Counted from the stretch's first letter, positions 26,678 to 37,153 are shown. The stretch is 64,000 nt of DNA from Pseudochrobactrum saccharolyticum (GCF_008801715.1 NZ_VZPG01000002.1:62001-126000), one strand, 5' to 3'. Program-made: numbers and translations. Notes: generated from the sequence alone by a model not told the origin.

Positions 26678-28435
26678 ATGAATATCTTTGCTGATTTCGA
26701 CGTTAAAATTAAAAAGACACTGCAAGATCTTGGTTTGAAAGACAAAGACGGTGGTGAACTGGATGTTTCCCGTGTTGGTGTTGAGCCGCCGCGTGATGCT
26801 ACACATGGTGATATTTCCACCAATGCGGCCATGGTGCTCTCCAAGGCGGTTGGCAGCAATCCGCGTGAACTGGCAGCCAAAATTGCTGAAGCGCTGAAAG
26901 GCGATGCGGATGTTGCATCCGTTGATGTGGCGGGCCCGGGCTTTATCAATCTGCGTCTGAATGATGATTACTGGCAGCGTCAGCTGGGCGTTATGCTGGC
27001 AGAAGGCACCGATTACGGCCGTTCGAAAATGGGCGGTATGCGCAAGGTCAATGTGGAATATGTTTCCGCTAACCCGACCGGTCCGATGCATGTCGGCCAT
27101 TGCCGTGGCGCGGTTGTCGGCGATGTGCTGGCCAATCTGCTGAAATTTGCCGGTTATGACGTAACCAAAGAATATTACATCAATGATGCCGGTGCGCAGA
27201 TTGATGTTGTCGCCAAATCCGTGATGCTGCGTTACCGTGAAGCACTGGGCGAAGATATTGGCGAAATTCCTGCCGGTCTTTATCCGGGCGATTATCTGGT
27301 GCCGCTTGGTCAGGCACTGGCCAAGGAATTTGGCTCGTCGCTGCTGGAAAAGCCGGAAGAAGAAGTTCTGCCACTGGTAAAAGACCGTGCGATTGATGCC
27401 ATGATGGCGCTGATCCGTGATGATCTGGCCTCCCTCAATGTGCATCATGACCTGTTCTTCTCCGAGCGCAGCCTGCATGCCGATCATGCCAAGCTGATCC
27501 GCACCGCGATCAATGATCTGACGCTCAAAGGCCATGTCTATAAAGGCAAGCTGCCGCCGCCAAAAGGCCAGCTGCCGGACGATTGGGAAGATCGTGAGCA
27601 GACATTGCTGCGTTCAACTGAAGTCGGCGATGATATGGATCGTGCGCTGGTTAAGTCTGACGGCAGTTTCACTTACTTTGCTGCGGATGTTGCCTATTTC
27701 AAAAACAAGTTTGATCGCGGCTTTGAGGAAATGATCTATGTCCTCGGTGCTGATCATGGCGGCTATATCAAGCGTCTGGAAGCGGTGGCGAAAGCTGTTG
27801 CTGAAGGTAAGGCTGAGTTGACAGTACTGATTTGCCAGATGGTCAAGCTGTTCCGTGATGGCGAGCCGGTGCGTATGTCCAAGCGTTCAGGCCAGTTTAT
27901 TACGCTGCGCGATGTAGTGGATGAAGTTGGTTCCGATGCTGTGCGTTTCATGATGCTTTACCGCAAGAATGACGCGTCGCTGGACTTTGACTTTGCCAAG
28001 GTCACCGAACAGTCCAAAGACAATCCGGTATTCTATGTGCAATATGCATCTGCGCGTGCGAACTCGGTTTTCCGTCAGGCGAAAGAGCAGCTTGGTCTGG
28101 AAAAAATCGAGCGTGAAGAGGCGGCAAAACACCTGTCTCTGCTCACCGATGAGAGCGAAGTGGCGCTGGTGCGTAAGCTCGCGGAATATCCGCGTCTGAT
28201 TGAGACTGCGGCCATTCATCAGGAGCCGCACAGGCTCGCATTTTACCTCTATGACCTAGCAAGTGCGTTCCATTCTCAGTGGAATCGTGGCTCGGACAAC
28301 CCGGACTTACGTTTTATTAAGGTTAACGATACAAACTTGTCACTTGCCAGGTTAGGGCTGGTGCAGGTTGTTTCTGATGTCTTGGTATCCGGATTGTCGA
28401 TTATCGGCGCGGATGCTCCGACAGAAATGCGCTGA
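26678..28435 (+). CDS. argS: Arginyl-tRNA synthetase
   Basis: Class I aminoacyl-tRNA synthetase of 585 residues. The HIGH-type motif is [12 protein letters not shown] near 128-139, and the KMSKS-type motif is RMSKRSGQ near 400. An N-terminal Add-1 tRNA-binding domain precedes the catalytic core, and the DALR anticodon-binding domain closes the protein ([23 protein letters not shown]). The ATG at 26678 has ACAGGA upstream. dgt-argS-SPOR protein is a conserved run in Rhizobiales. Confidence 0.97.
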   Translation: MNIFADFDVKIKKTLQDLGLKDKDGGELDVSRVGVEPPRDATHGDISTNAAMVLSKAVGSNPRELAAKIAEALKGDADVASVDVAGPGFINLRLNDDYWQRQLGVMLAEGTDYGRSKMGGMRKVNVEYVSANPTGPMHVGHCRGAVVGDVLANLLKFAGYDVTKEYYINDAGAQIDVVAKSVMLRYREALGEDIGEIPAGLYPGDYLVPLGQALAKEFGSSLLEKPEEEVLPLVKDRAIDAMMALIRDDLASLNVHHDLFFSERSLHADHAKLIRTAINDLTLKGHVYKGKLPPPKGQLPDDWEDREQTLLRSTEVGDDMDRALVKSDGSFTYFAADVAYFKNKFDRGFEEMIYVLGADHGGYIKRLEAVAKAVAEGKAELTVLICQMVKLFRDGEPVRMSKRSGQFITLRDVVDEVGSDAVRFMMLYRKNDASLDFDFAKVTEQSKDNPVFYVQYASARANSVFRQAKEQLGLEKIEREEAAKHLSLLTDESEVALVRKLAEYPRLIETAAIHQEPHRLAFYLYDLASAFHSQWNRGSDNPDLRFIKVNDTNLSLARLGLVQVVSDVLVSGLSIIGADAPTEMR

Positions 28436-28484
28436 ATAGAGTGAGGGCGGTTTAAGTTACCGCCTCTGATATTCAGGTAAAGAC

Positions 28485-28525
28485 CGGCACGAAAGGCGCA
28501 TTTGCTGCGTTTTCGTGCCGTTTTT
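28485..28525 (+). terminator. Terminator after argS
   Basis: cggcacgaaa (28485-28494) pairs with tttcgtgccg (28511-28520), followed by TTTTT. A smaller hairpin, ggcggt/accgcc, lies ahead of it at 28446-28464. Confidence 0.88.
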
Positions 28526-28624
28526 GCAGGAAACTACTGTCAAGTTTTGCCCACATTGCCTTGCTATATTAGCAATGATTAGGGAGACGTCGGCGGGCGC
28601 TCCAGTTGAAATTAGGAAAACGCC

Positions 28625-31600
28625 ATGACTGACAGTAGCGTGACGGGCCGCAATCAGAATCACAGTGATATTCGCGACGAATCGGCGCGGGATAATGATC
28701 CGCTGTTTGAATTGTCGCGCATTTTTGGCTTTGATGAACCGGCAGAACAAAAAAATATGCAGAATGCGCAGGCTGAACCGGAAATGTCTTCCGAGATGAG
28801 CCTTGAGCGGGAACTGATGGCAGATTTTGATGCTGAATTCGCGGCGGACTTCGCTGCTGAACCGGCACAGCCAGCCAGCAATTTCCAGCCGCAGGATGAA
28901 GCGTTCAGCCCTGTTCAGCAGACAGCTGCTGAGAGCCGCTCCTACCAGCAGGCTGTCGAGCCGCGCTTTACCGGCTATGCGCCGTTGCAGCGTGCCTATG
29001 CAGAAGAAAAAGCACCGGAACAATCCCAGCCTGCTTTTCAGCAGGATATTCCGCAATATTATGCGGAAGAACAGGATTATACAGCTGCGGAACCGCAGAA
29101 TGCTTATTATGAGGCCTATTCCGATCTGCCTCAGGATGCAGCATTTTCAGAGCCTGTGCAGGCTGCGAATGAAGATTATTTCTCTTCGCTGGAAAATGAG
29201 CTGAGCCAGAGTTTTGAACCGGAAACCGCCCCGCAGGTTGCTGCTGAACCGTATTATCAGGAGAACCAGTATGCCCAGCCTTATCAGGCGGGCTATGGTT
29301 CCCATGCGCCTGAATATTCGGAAGTTGCGGCCAATGTTTCGCAAGAGCAGGCCGCTCAGGATTTTGATCTGCCTGAACTGAATGCAGATGATTTCGATTT
29401 TTCTGATATCGGCCGTGAGCCGCAACAGGAATTTGTTGCCCAGAGCTATGACAATGTTTTTGCGGAAAACGAGGCTTACCGCCCTGTGAATGCAGCACAG
29501 CAGTCTGATACCAGCTTTGAGGATGAGCTTTCATTCCTGCTGCAGGATGAAGCACCTGCTGCGGCACCGGCTCAGACGGATAATTATGCTTATCAGGCAC
29601 CGTTTGAAGCAACACCTGAAGCAACGGCCTATGCTGATCCGGTCGCGGCTTATGAGGATGAAGTTGTTCCGCTAACCGATATCGAGCCATTGTTTGATGC
29701 GCCGTCCATTGAGGTTGCCCCTGCTGTTGCCGATTTCGACGGTCAGGAGCCGGTTGCGGATCATCATGCCCATGCAGATATGCAGGGCGAGGATGATTAT
29801 ACGCAGGCTGCACCGGTGCAGAATTACGATCAGATTGATGATGAGTTCTTTGCAGCTCCCGATCTGAGCCGCTTGCCAAACCGCACAGCCAGCGCCCAGA
29901 CCAATTGGGAAGAGGACAGTGCTGATACAGCTGAAGCTCCGGCAGCCAGTTCCTTCGCGGATCTGTTCGGTGCCAGATCACAGTCTGATTACGCGGAAGA
30001 AACAACCGAAACCTATGAGCCGGAACAGGCTGTCGCTTTTGAAGAAGATCAGCAGACTGAAAACTTCAACTTCGGCGATGATTTCTACGAAGCAGAAGAA
30101 AATGCGCCCGTTGCAGAACAGGCCATAGAGCAGCCTTATGTACCGGAGTCGGAGGCTCCATTGACGTATAATGAGCCTGTGGCTCCATTGGCGTATAATG
30201 AGCCTGTGGCTCCGTTGGCGCATAATGCAGTGCGCGGTTATTCTTCCTACACATTCGGTGCGGCGACACCGGCAGCTGCGGCTGCAACCACATCTGCTGC
30301 AAGCACAGCAGAACGCTCCGTCAGCAGCTTTGCGGATACGATTGCAGCTATTCCGTCTGCCTATGCTTCGCAGCCTGTGCGTGATGCCGCTCCTGCTGCA
30401 GCTTCCTACGAAGAACCGGCTTATGAAGAACCGGCTGCGGCGGATAATTTCTTCAGCAATGATGATTTCGATTTCTCATTTGATGAAGACCTGCAGCCTG
30501 CCGATGATTTCGCCGTTGCAGAAGCATCGGAAGAGCTGCCGCTTGATCTTGATTTGAATGATGAACCGGAGATTCCGGCCTATCAGCCTGCTCAGAGTGC
30601 AGCCTCCAAGCCGTTTGTACCGGCACCGGAAATTGAATCCGTTGTTGTGTCGGAAAACAAGGTTGAGCAGACACAGGCGCTTGATCTGCCTGAGGTCAGC
30701 TATGGCGATGATGTTAAAGAAACGGGGCTGAACAGTCTCGAATCAGAGTTTGCAGAAATTTTCAGCACGATCAGTGTGAATGAAGCTGCCGCACCGGATA
30801 CAACCAGTGAGGCGGACAAGGCTTTCGAAAATATCCTGCAGGATAATTTCGCAGACTATCATACGGCCGTTAAAGCCGAGCCGGAAGAAACCGATTCAAC
30901 AGGTGCAGGTTTCGGCACTATTGTCGGTGCTGCAGCTGGTCTTGCCGGTGCAGCCGTAGCGGGTGCAGCATTGCGTGGTTCTTCCGTGCAGAGCGGTGCA
31001 GGCCAGACAGGCAATGCCACGCAGGATGATTATTACAATCACTGGGCGGCTCAGGGTGCGCAGAATAATGATTTCGACACCTATAATCTGTCCGAGAATT
31101 TTGCCCGTGATGAGGATGACTATACGGAAGCCCGTCCGCGTGAAGAGAACCCGTTGCGTAAACCTATCCTCTGGGCATCGGTCGCTGCAGCAGCTCTGAT
31201 CGTTCTGGGCGGCGGTTACTATATGCTCAAATCCGGCGGTGTTGTCGGCGGCGAACCTGCAGTTCTGCGGGCTGACAGCCAGCCAGTTAAAGTCCAGCCG
31301 GAAAATCCGGGCGGTATGGTTGTACCAAATCAGGACAAGGCTGTTTACGATCAGGTTTCCGGTACCAAACCTGCTGCGCCTGAACAGAAGACCCTTATCA
31401 ATACGGAAGAAGAGCCGGTTGATGTCGGCCTGTTGCAGGGTGCAGATGCGGAAGAAGACCGTTTGCTGTCGGATGAACCGGAAAGCACCAATAGTGCGAC
31501 GCCTCCTGCTGCCAATAATCCGGCACAAGAGGCTGAGCGTGAGTTGGTAACACCACGCACGGTGAAAACCATGGTTGTGCGTGCTGACGGCACAATCGTA

Positions 31601-32209
31601 CCGAGTGAAGCACCGGCGGCCACTGCGCCTGCAAATAATAATGCAGCTGCAACCGATAATGGTCTTGATGAGGCATCCCGCCTGATCAGCCAGAGCGCTG
31701 TTCCTGAACGTCTGGGTACTGATGCACCGGCACCTTCTGCACAGAGTGCAGCAGCACCGCGTGTTGTACAGACACAGACTTTCACCGCTTCCGGTGAACA
31801 GGTCAAGCCGCGTGAAGTGACAACAGCTCCGGTTGTGCCATCCCGTCCTGCCGAGCAGCCGGTTAATGTTGTAGGCAATGTGGAGCGTCCTGCACAAAAT
31901 ACTGCGCCACAGCAGGTTGCCAGCGCCACTGCGCCTGCAGCCAATGTTTCGGCCAATGTTCCTGCGGGTACATGGTTCATTCAGATCGCTTCGCAGCCGA
32001 GTGCAGAACTGGCACAGAAGAGCTATGCCAATATGAGCTCGCGTTACGGTAATGTTATCGGTGGTCGTGGTGTTGATATCAAAAGAGCGGATATTGCCGG
32101 TAAGGGTACTTATTACCGTGTCCGTATTCCGGGTGGCACCAAGGCTGAAGCCGCAGCGCTCTGCGAGCGCCTGAAATCTGCCGGTGGCAGCTGCTTCCCG
32201 ACACTCTGA
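28625..32209 (+). CDS. Large SPOR-domain cell-envelope protein
   Basis: A 1194-residue, single-pass membrane protein. Residues 1-840 are acidic, rich in Ala, Glu, Pro, Gln and Tyr, and look disordered. One transmembrane segment follows at about 845-867 (ILWASVAAAALIVLGGGYYML), then a Pro/Ala-rich periplasmic linker and a C-terminal SPOR domain at about 1117-1192 (WFIQIASQPSAELAQKSY ... YYRVRIPGGTKAEA). SPOR domains bind denuded glycan strands at division sites. A Gly/Ala-rich hydrophobic stretch near 762-782 may also touch the membrane. The gene follows argS and precedes nagZ, which recycles the same polymer. AGGAAA precedes the ATG. The role of the long cytoplasmic tail is unknown. Confidence 0.88.
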   Translation: MTDSSVTGRNQNHSDIRDESARDNDPLFELSRIFGFDEPAEQKNMQNAQAEPEMSSEMSLERELMADFDAEFAADFAAEPAQPASNFQPQDEAFSPVQQTAAESRSYQQAVEPRFTGYAPLQRAYAEEKAPEQSQPAFQQDIPQYYAEEQDYTAAEPQNAYYEAYSDLPQDAAFSEPVQAANEDYFSSLENELSQSFEPETAPQVAAEPYYQENQYAQPYQAGYGSHAPEYSEVAANVSQEQAAQDFDLPELNADDFDFSDIGREPQQEFVAQSYDNVFAENEAYRPVNAAQQSDTSFEDELSFLLQDEAPAAAPAQTDNYAYQAPFEATPEATAYADPVAAYEDEVVPLTDIEPLFDAPSIEVAPAVADFDGQEPVADHHAHADMQGEDDYTQAAPVQNYDQIDDEFFAAPDLSRLPNRTASAQTNWEEDSADTAEAPAASSFADLFGARSQSDYAEETTETYEPEQAVAFEEDQQTENFNFGDDFYEAEENAPVAEQAIEQPYVPESEAPLTYNEPVAPLAYNEPVAPLAHNAVRGYSSYTFGAATPAAAAATTSAASTAERSVSSFADTIAAIPSAYASQPVRDAAPAAASYEEPAYEEPAAADNFFSNDDFDFSFDEDLQPADDFAVAEASEELPLDLDLNDEPEIPAYQPAQSAASKPFVPAPEIESVVVSENKVEQTQALDLPEVSYGDDVKETGLNSLESEFAEIFSTISVNEAAAPDTTSEADKAFENILQDNFADYHTAVKAEPEETDSTGAGFGTIVGAAAGLAGAAVAGAALRGSSVQSGAGQTGNATQDDYYNHWAAQGAQNNDFDTYNLSENFARDEDDYTEARPREENPLRKPILWASVAAAALIVLGGGYYMLKSGGVVGGEPAVLRADSQPVKVQPENPGGMVVPNQDKAVYDQVSGTKPAAPEQKTLINTEEEPVDVGLLQGADAEEDRLLSDEPESTNSATPPAANNPAQEAERELVTPRTVKTMVVRADGTIVPSEAPAATAPANNNAAATDNGLDEASRLISQSAVPERLGTDAPAPSAQSAAAPRVVQTQTFTASGEQVKPREVTTAPVVPSRPAEQPVNVVGNVERPAQNTAPQQVASATAPAANVSANVPAGTWFIQIASQPSAELAQKSYANMSSRYGNVIGGRGVDIKRADIAGKGTYYRVRIPGGTKAEAAALCERLKSAGGSCFPTL
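30155..30229 (+). repeat. 27-bp in-frame tandem repeat in the SPOR protein gene
   Basis: Two full units (30155-30181 and 30182-30208) and a partial third encode repeats of APLxYNEPV. The near identity of the copies suggests recent slippage, and length may vary between strains. Confidence 0.9.
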
Positions 32210-32234
32210 TCTGAAATTATGTAAAACAAACATG

Positions 32235-32275
32235 AAATGCGCTGTGTATCTTTAAAATACGCAGCGCATTTTCTC
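32235..32275 (+). terminator. Terminator after SPOR protein gene
   Basis: aaatgcgctgtgtat (32235-32249) and atacgcagcgcattt (32257-32271) form a 15-bp stem with one wobble, followed by ttctcttt. Confidence 0.85.
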
Positions 32276-32341
32276 TTTATGGGTTATGCAGAGAGCATTA
32301 TCTGATTTGTCATATTCCAATAGGCGAGGAGCATTGCCGCA

Positions 32342-33364
32342 ATGACATTTAAAGCCATGATTACCGGTTTCGAAGGTACAATGCTGACCGAAGCCGAGCA
32401 GGAATTGTTCCGTCGTGTGCGTCCGTGGGGCTTTATTCTGTTTGCCCGCAATGTGGAAAGTCTGGAGCAGTTGCGCGCATTGACCGCGCAAATCCGCGAT
32501 GTGACCGGACGAGATGAGACACTGATCTTTATCGATCAGGAAGGCGGACGTGTGCAGCGTCTGCGCCCGCCGCTGGTGCCGAATTATCCGTCAGCGTCGC
32601 AGATCGGTGCACTTTATGAACAGGATGAAGAAAAAGGCATGCGCGCCGCCTGGCTGCTCGGCCGTCTTCATGCTTTTGATCTGATGGGCGTTGGCATCAA
32701 TGCCAATTGTCTGCCGGTGCTGGATGTGCCGGTTGAAGGCTCTCATGAGGTGATCGGTTCGCGCGCTTATTCCTATGATCCGGAAACTGTTGCGGTATTG
32801 GGCAATGCGGTTGCTGAAGGACTGATGGCCGGTGGTGTGCTGCCGGTGATGAAGCATATGCCGGGGCATGGCCGTGCATTTGCCGACAGCCATAAGGAAT
32901 TGCCGAGCGTTGATGCGCCTTTGAGCGAACTCTGCGCCCGTGATTTTGTACCATTCTGCCAGCTGGACGATCTGCCGGCCGCTATGACTGCGCATATTGT
33001 TTACAAGGCGCTTGATCCGGAACGCCCTGCAACGCTGTCGCCGGTGGTTATCAATTGTGTGATCCGTGATATGCTGGATTATGACGGCTTGCTGATGAGC
33101 GACGATATTTCCATGAAGGCGCTGTCCGGTAATCTGGATGATATTGCCCGTGAGATTATCGCTGCCGGTTGTGATGTGGTGCTGCATTGCAGCGGCGTGC
33201 TGGAAGAAACCATAGCCGTTGCCGCTGCTATTCCTGATCTGAAAGATGAGAGTCTGCGCCGTGCGGAACTGGCTGAAGTCTTTGCAGGCGAAGCGGATCT
33301 GAGCAATGAGGCAGCGATCCGTGCGGAATTTAACGCTTTATTCCCAGAGGTCGCTGTTGCCTGA
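32342..33364 (+). CDS. nagZ: Beta-N-acetylhexosaminidase
   Basis: Family 3 glycoside hydrolase that removes GlcNAc from anhydro-muropeptides in cell-wall recycling. 340 residues; FIDQEGGRVQRL near 62-73, the NagZ His-loop KHMPGHGRAFADSHKELP near 170-187, and the nucleophile Asp in LLMSDDISMKAL near 245-256. First gene of the nagZ-scpA-scpB run; a GAGGAG lies about 13 bases before the ATG. Confidence 0.95.
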   Translation: MTFKAMITGFEGTMLTEAEQELFRRVRPWGFILFARNVESLEQLRALTAQIRDVTGRDETLIFIDQEGGRVQRLRPPLVPNYPSASQIGALYEQDEEKGMRAAWLLGRLHAFDLMGVGINANCLPVLDVPVEGSHEVIGSRAYSYDPETVAVLGNAVAEGLMAGGVLPVMKHMPGHGRAFADSHKELPSVDAPLSELCARDFVPFCQLDDLPAAMTAHIVYKALDPERPATLSPVVINCVIRDMLDYDGLLMSDDISMKALSGNLDDIAREIIAAGCDVVLHCSGVLEETIAVAAAIPDLKDESLRRAELAEVFAGEADLSNEAAIRAEFNALFPEVAVA

Positions 33365-33398
33365 TAGTCGGGCAGAACTTCAATAAATAACAGGCCGG

Positions 33399-34304
33399 AT
33401 GATGAGTACCGAAACCGCAAAGACGGATAATCTTCAGACACCAAAGGCCGATGTGCCTATGGATGATCTGTGGCAGTCGGAAACGGCACTCATTATTCCG
33501 CCGGATAGTGCCGAAGATCTGACCCTGCATGTGGATGTGCAGGGTTTTGAAGGACCGATGGATTTGCTGCTGCATCTGGCACGCAATCAGAAGGTTGATC
33601 TGACACAGATTTCCGTGCTGGCACTTGCCGAGCAATATCTGAAATTCATTGAGCTGGCACGCGACCGTAAGCTGGAACTGGCGGCGGACTATCTGGTGAT
33701 GGCGGCATGGCTGGCCTATCTCAAATCGCGTTTGCTGATCCCCAAGGTCAAAGATGAGGATGGCGAGACCGGCGAACAGCTGGCTTCTGTTTTGCAATTC
33801 CGGTTGAAACGGCTTGAAGCTATGCGTGATGCGGCGGGCAAGCTGGTCAATCGTGACCGGCTGGGGCGCGATGTATTTGCCCGTGGTATGCCGGAAACGG
33901 TGCTGGTGGAAAAGACCAGCCTTTACAGCGCTTCGCTTTATGATCTGCTCACGGCTTATGCTTCACAGCGTCAGAGGCAGGCGGTTTCCCATGTACAGAT
34001 TGCCAAGCGCACAGTCTGGTCGCTGAAAGAGGCGCGGGTGCTGCTGGTGCGCATGGTAGGTGAATTGCAGGACTGGGTGGCGCTGGATGCGTTTCTGCTG
34101 GATTATATTGCGCGACCGGAAGACCGTGCGAGTGCGATTGCCAGTTCCTTTGCCGCCAGTCTTGAATTGGTGCGTGAAGGGCGGATGGAATTACGCCAGA
34201 ATGCAGCTTTCGAACCGATTTTTGTACGCGCTGCCGAACGCAAGCCGGTGAGCAGTGTGTCCGATGATCTGAAGACGGATCGCGAAGATAAGGATGAAGC
34301 GTGA
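33399..34304 (+). CDS. scpA: Segregation and condensation protein A
   Basis: Kleisin subunit of the SMC-ScpAB complex that compacts and separates chromosomes. 301 residues; the N-terminal SMC-binding helix region is FEGPMDLLLHLARNQKVDLTQI near 49-70, then LVMAAWLAYLKSRLLIPK near 101-118; the C-terminal winged helix is basic. The ATG at 33399 is followed directly by another ATG. It overlaps scpB by 4 bases, so translation is coupled. Confidence 0.93.
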   Translation: MMSTETAKTDNLQTPKADVPMDDLWQSETALIIPPDSAEDLTLHVDVQGFEGPMDLLLHLARNQKVDLTQISVLALAEQYLKFIELARDRKLELAADYLVMAAWLAYLKSRLLIPKVKDEDGETGEQLASVLQFRLKRLEAMRDAAGKLVNRDRLGRDVFARGMPETVLVEKTSLYSASLYDLLTAYASQRQRQAVSHVQIAKRTVWSLKEARVLLVRMVGELQDWVALDAFLLDYIARPEDRASAIASSFAASLELVREGRMELRQNAAFEPIFVRAAERKPVSSVSDDLKTDREDKDEA

Positions 34305-35050
34305 GCGAGACTGAAATTTTGACAGCTGCTGAGGCTAAAATGCCGATCATATCTTCAGATGATGCCAATCCGTCCGTGCCGTCACGCGAGGCGCTGGGTG
34401 ATGTGGTGCGTATGGTTGAGGCGATTATTTTCGCATCTTCCGAGCCGGTGACGGAGAAAATGCTGTCGGAGCGACTGCCGCTGGATGTGGAACTGTTGCC
34501 GGTGCTGAAAGTGCTGCAAAGTGAGTATCGTCTGCGCGGTGTCAATCTGGTCAAAGCCGGTGACGGCTGGGCCTTTCGCACAGCATCGGATTTAAGCTTT
34601 CTGATGAGCCGCGATCTGGTCAAACAGAAGAAACTGTCGCGTGCGGCGCTCGAAGTGCTGGCAATTATTGCTTATCATCAGCCGGTAACCCGTGCGGAGA
34701 TGGAAGATATTCGCGGCGTGGAAACCTCAAAAGGCACATTGGATGTGCTGATGGAGACCGGCTGGGTGAAACTGCGCGGCCGCAGACGCACACCGGGGCG
34801 TCCGGTGACCTATGGCACGACAGACAGTTTTCTGGATCATTTCGGTCTGGCAGAGATTCGCGATCTGCCGGGTATGGATGAATTGCGCGGGGCAGGGCTG
34901 CTCTCCGCACGTCTGCCTTCGAATTTCTCTGTGCCGGTGCCGAGTGTGCGGCCGGATGAGTTGCTGGCGGATGAAGACCCGCTGACTGCCGGTGATATTG
35001 AAGAGCTAGGTCTTTTCATGCCGAAGGTCGAGGATGAACAAGATAAATAG
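34301..35050 (+). CDS. scpB: Segregation and condensation protein B
   Basis: Partner of ScpA in the SMC complex. 249 residues with two winged-helix domains: VRMVEAIIFASSEPVTEKML near 35-54 and ALEVLAIIAYHQPVTRAEMEDIRGV near 113-137, the signature of ScpB, plus GRRRTPGRPVTYGTTDSFLDHFGL near 155-178. The GTG start overlaps the scpA stop (GTGA). The C-terminal tail is acidic. Confidence 0.94.
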   Translation: MSETEILTAAEAKMPIISSDDANPSVPSREALGDVVRMVEAIIFASSEPVTEKMLSERLPLDVELLPVLKVLQSEYRLRGVNLVKAGDGWAFRTASDLSFLMSRDLVKQKKLSRAALEVLAIIAYHQPVTRAEMEDIRGVETSKGTLDVLMETGWVKLRGRRRTPGRPVTYGTTDSFLDHFGLAEIRDLPGMDELRGAGLLSARLPSNFSVPVPSVRPDELLADEDPLTAGDIEELGLFMPKVEDEQDK

Positions 35051-35336
35051 TCCCTTTTCGCTGCTGTTACTGTTAAAATTGTCATAATTCTGTGCTTGTT
35101 AACTTTTAAGCAGCGGCGGGGTTGCAGCCATTTCAAACAGCGGCACGTTACCGGACAGGGGCTTCAGCGGGGTTCTGCCGGATAAATGTTTTTTATTTTT
35201 GTAACTATGCTGTAGAACAAAGAGAAATTTCACCGGTTCTGTTTGAACAATGCTGTGATTGCGCTTAAATAGAGACTGAATTTGGATAATCCTGCTCCGG
35301 TATGAATATGCCGCGAGAGCATTTAGGGGATATAAG

Positions 35337-35561
35337 ATGGGTAGTTTTTCGATCTGGCACTGGCTTATTGTTCTGGCGGTTGTGCTGCTGCTGTTTGGCC
35401 GCGGCAAAATTCCTGAACTGATGGGCGATGTTGCCAAGGGCATCAAAAACTTCAAGCAGGGCATGAACGAGCCTGAAGAAACCGATGTTGCTTCTTCCAA
35501 GACCATCGACAATGAGACCGGCGAACAGGTCAAGTCGACGAAGAAAACGACAAAACTGTAA
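35337..35561 (+). CDS. tatA: Sec-independent protein translocase TatA
   Basis: Pore-forming subunit of the twin-arginine translocase. 74 residues: one membrane helix ([15 protein letters not shown], about 7-21), the hinge [21 protein letters not shown] forming the amphipathic helix, and a charged cytoplasmic tail. It is the first gene of tatABC. The 286 bases upstream probably carry the promoter; no clear boxes were recognised. Confidence 0.96.
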   Translation: MGSFSIWHWLIVLAVVLLLFGRGKIPELMGDVAKGIKNFKQGMNEPEETDVASSKTIDNETGEQVKSTKKTTKL

Positions 35562-35672
35562 TTACAGATCATTCTGCCGGACTGTGCCGCCTTATGCGGT
35601 GCAGAAAGACTTTGGCCACGCGTTCGCTTTGAACACAGGCCAAAGGCGGACAGATGGTGAAATGGAACGCCG

Positions 35673-36320
35673 ATGTTAGATATAGGCTGGTCGGAGCTTC
35701 TGGTAATTGCGGTTGTTATGATCGTTGTTGTCGGCCCGAAGGATCTTCCGAAAATGTTGCGCGCCTTTGGCAAGGCAACAGGAAAGCTGCGCGCCACGGC
35801 GAACGAGTTCCGGACGCATTTTGATGAAGCTATGCGTGAGGCAGAGCTGGACGAAGTCAAAAAGACAATTGACGGCGTGAAGCAATATGACCCGCGCAAA
35901 ACGGTGACGGATATTTTTGAACCGGTGCGCAGTGCCGGTGATGATTTGCGTGCCAGCCTGAATAATGCATCGCCGAAGCCGGAGGAAACACCGGCCGTAC
36001 CTATGGATTCGCCGCTGGATCTCTCTGAAATCAAAGAGGAAGAGGCGAAAACGGCAACGCCTGCTGCACAGCCCGTTGCTGCAAAGCCTTCAGCTGCTGT
36101 TGCCGAGCCTGCTGCAGAACCGGTGAAAAAAGCCGCGAAACCCAGAGCTTCAAAAGCTGCGGCTGACACAGCGGCAAAACCTGCTGCAAAGAAAGCGCCG
36201 GCAAAAAGCGATTCTGCGGTTAAAGCTGCACCGGTAAAGCAAGCCGCAGAGAAAAAAGCTGCTGCGCCCCGTACAAAAGCCGCAGCGAAAACAACAAAAA
36301 AGACAGGAACTGAGCAGTGA
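35673..36320 (+). CDS. tatB: Sec-independent protein translocase TatB
   Basis: Substrate-receptor subunit of Tat. 215 residues; N-terminal membrane helix (IGWSELLVIAVVMIVVVGPKDLPKMLRAFGK, about 4-34) with the TatB-type Pro and amphipathic helix, followed by a long Ala/Lys/Pro-rich cytoplasmic tail. It overlaps tatC by 4 bases (GTGA), with 111 bases between tatA and tatB. Confidence 0.95.
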   Translation: MLDIGWSELLVIAVVMIVVVGPKDLPKMLRAFGKATGKLRATANEFRTHFDEAMREAELDEVKKTIDGVKQYDPRKTVTDIFEPVRSAGDDLRASLNNASPKPEETPAVPMDSPLDLSEIKEEEAKTATPAAQPVAAKPSAAVAEPAAEPVKKAAKPRASKAAADTAAKPAAKKAPAKSDSAVKAAPVKQAAEKKAAAPRTKAAAKTTKKTGTEQ

Positions 36321-37153
36321 GCAGTGATCAGGATGAAATAGACCAGAGCGCTGCGCCTTTGCTTGAGCATCTCATTGAGCTGCGCCGCCGCCTGATCTGG
36401 TCGATTGTGGCCTTTTTTCTGGCCTTTGTACTCTGCTTTGCTTTTGCCAAGCATCTCTTCAATTTGCTGGTTCTGCCTTATCAATGGGCGCTGGACTGGG
36501 CAGGGATGGATCGCAGCAAAGCCGCATTGATCTATACCGCACCGCAGGAGTTCTTCTTCACGCAGGTGAAAGTGGCGATGTTCGGCGGTCTGGTTCTTGC
36601 CTTTCCGATGATTGCTTCGCAGATTTACAAGTTTGTTGCGCCCGGCCTTTATAAGCATGAGCGTATGGCATTCCTGCCGTTTCTGGTTGCTTCGCCTTTG
36701 CTGTTTCTGCTGGGCGGTGCGCTGGTTTATTTCTTCTTCACACCGATGGTGATGTGGTTCTTCCTTGCCATGCAGCAATCGGGTGCGGATGGCGAAGTGC
36801 AGATTTCCCTGCTGCCGAAAGTGTCGGAATATCTCAGTCTGATTATGACGCTGATTTTCGCCTTCGGTCTGGTGTTCCAGCTGCCGGTTATCACATCGCT
36901 GATGGCCAAGGTTGGGCTGGTGACTGCACAGGGCCTGCGGGATAAGCGCAAATATGCGATTGTGATTGCCTTTGTGGTGGCTGCCGTGCTGACACCGCCG
37001 GATCCTGCAAGCCAGATCGGTCTTGCTATACCGGCAATCCTGCTCTACGAAATCTCGATCTGGCTGGCACAGATGATTGAGAAGAAGCGCGCTCAGGCCG
37101 AAATTCTCAATAATCTCACACCTGCAGATGATAATGAGCAAAAATCGTCCTGA
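36317..37153 (+). CDS. tatC: Sec-independent protein translocase TatC
   Basis: Polytopic core of Tat that recognises the twin-arginine signal. 278 residues with six membrane helices. The N-terminal HLIELRRRLIWS segment (about 17-28) and FVAPGLYKHERMAFLPF near 108 are characteristic signal-binding and loop regions; ALLTPPDPxSQ appears as AAVLTPPDPASQ. GTG start coupled to tatB. The window also encodes a likely Tat substrate (the amidohydrolase at 53229). Confidence 0.96.
   Translation: MSSDQDEIDQSAAPLLEHLIELRRRLIWSIVAFFLAFVLCFAFAKHLFNLLVLPYQWALDWAGMDRSKAALIYTAPQEFFFTQVKVAMFGGLVLAFPMIASQIYKFVAPGLYKHERMAFLPFLVASPLLFLLGGALVYFFFTPMVMWFFLAMQQSGADGEVQISLLPKVSEYLSLIMTLIFAFGLVFQLPVITSLMAKVGLVTAQGLRDKRKYAIVIAFVVAAVLTPPDPASQIGLAIPAILLYEISIWLAQMIEKKRAQAEILNNLTPADDNEQKSS

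Noticed and set aside
30896-32233. Open frame of 445 codons antisense to the SPOR protein gene
   Set aside because: It is a mirror of Ala/Pro/Glu-rich coding sequence; the Cys/Arg-rich product has no recognisable fold.
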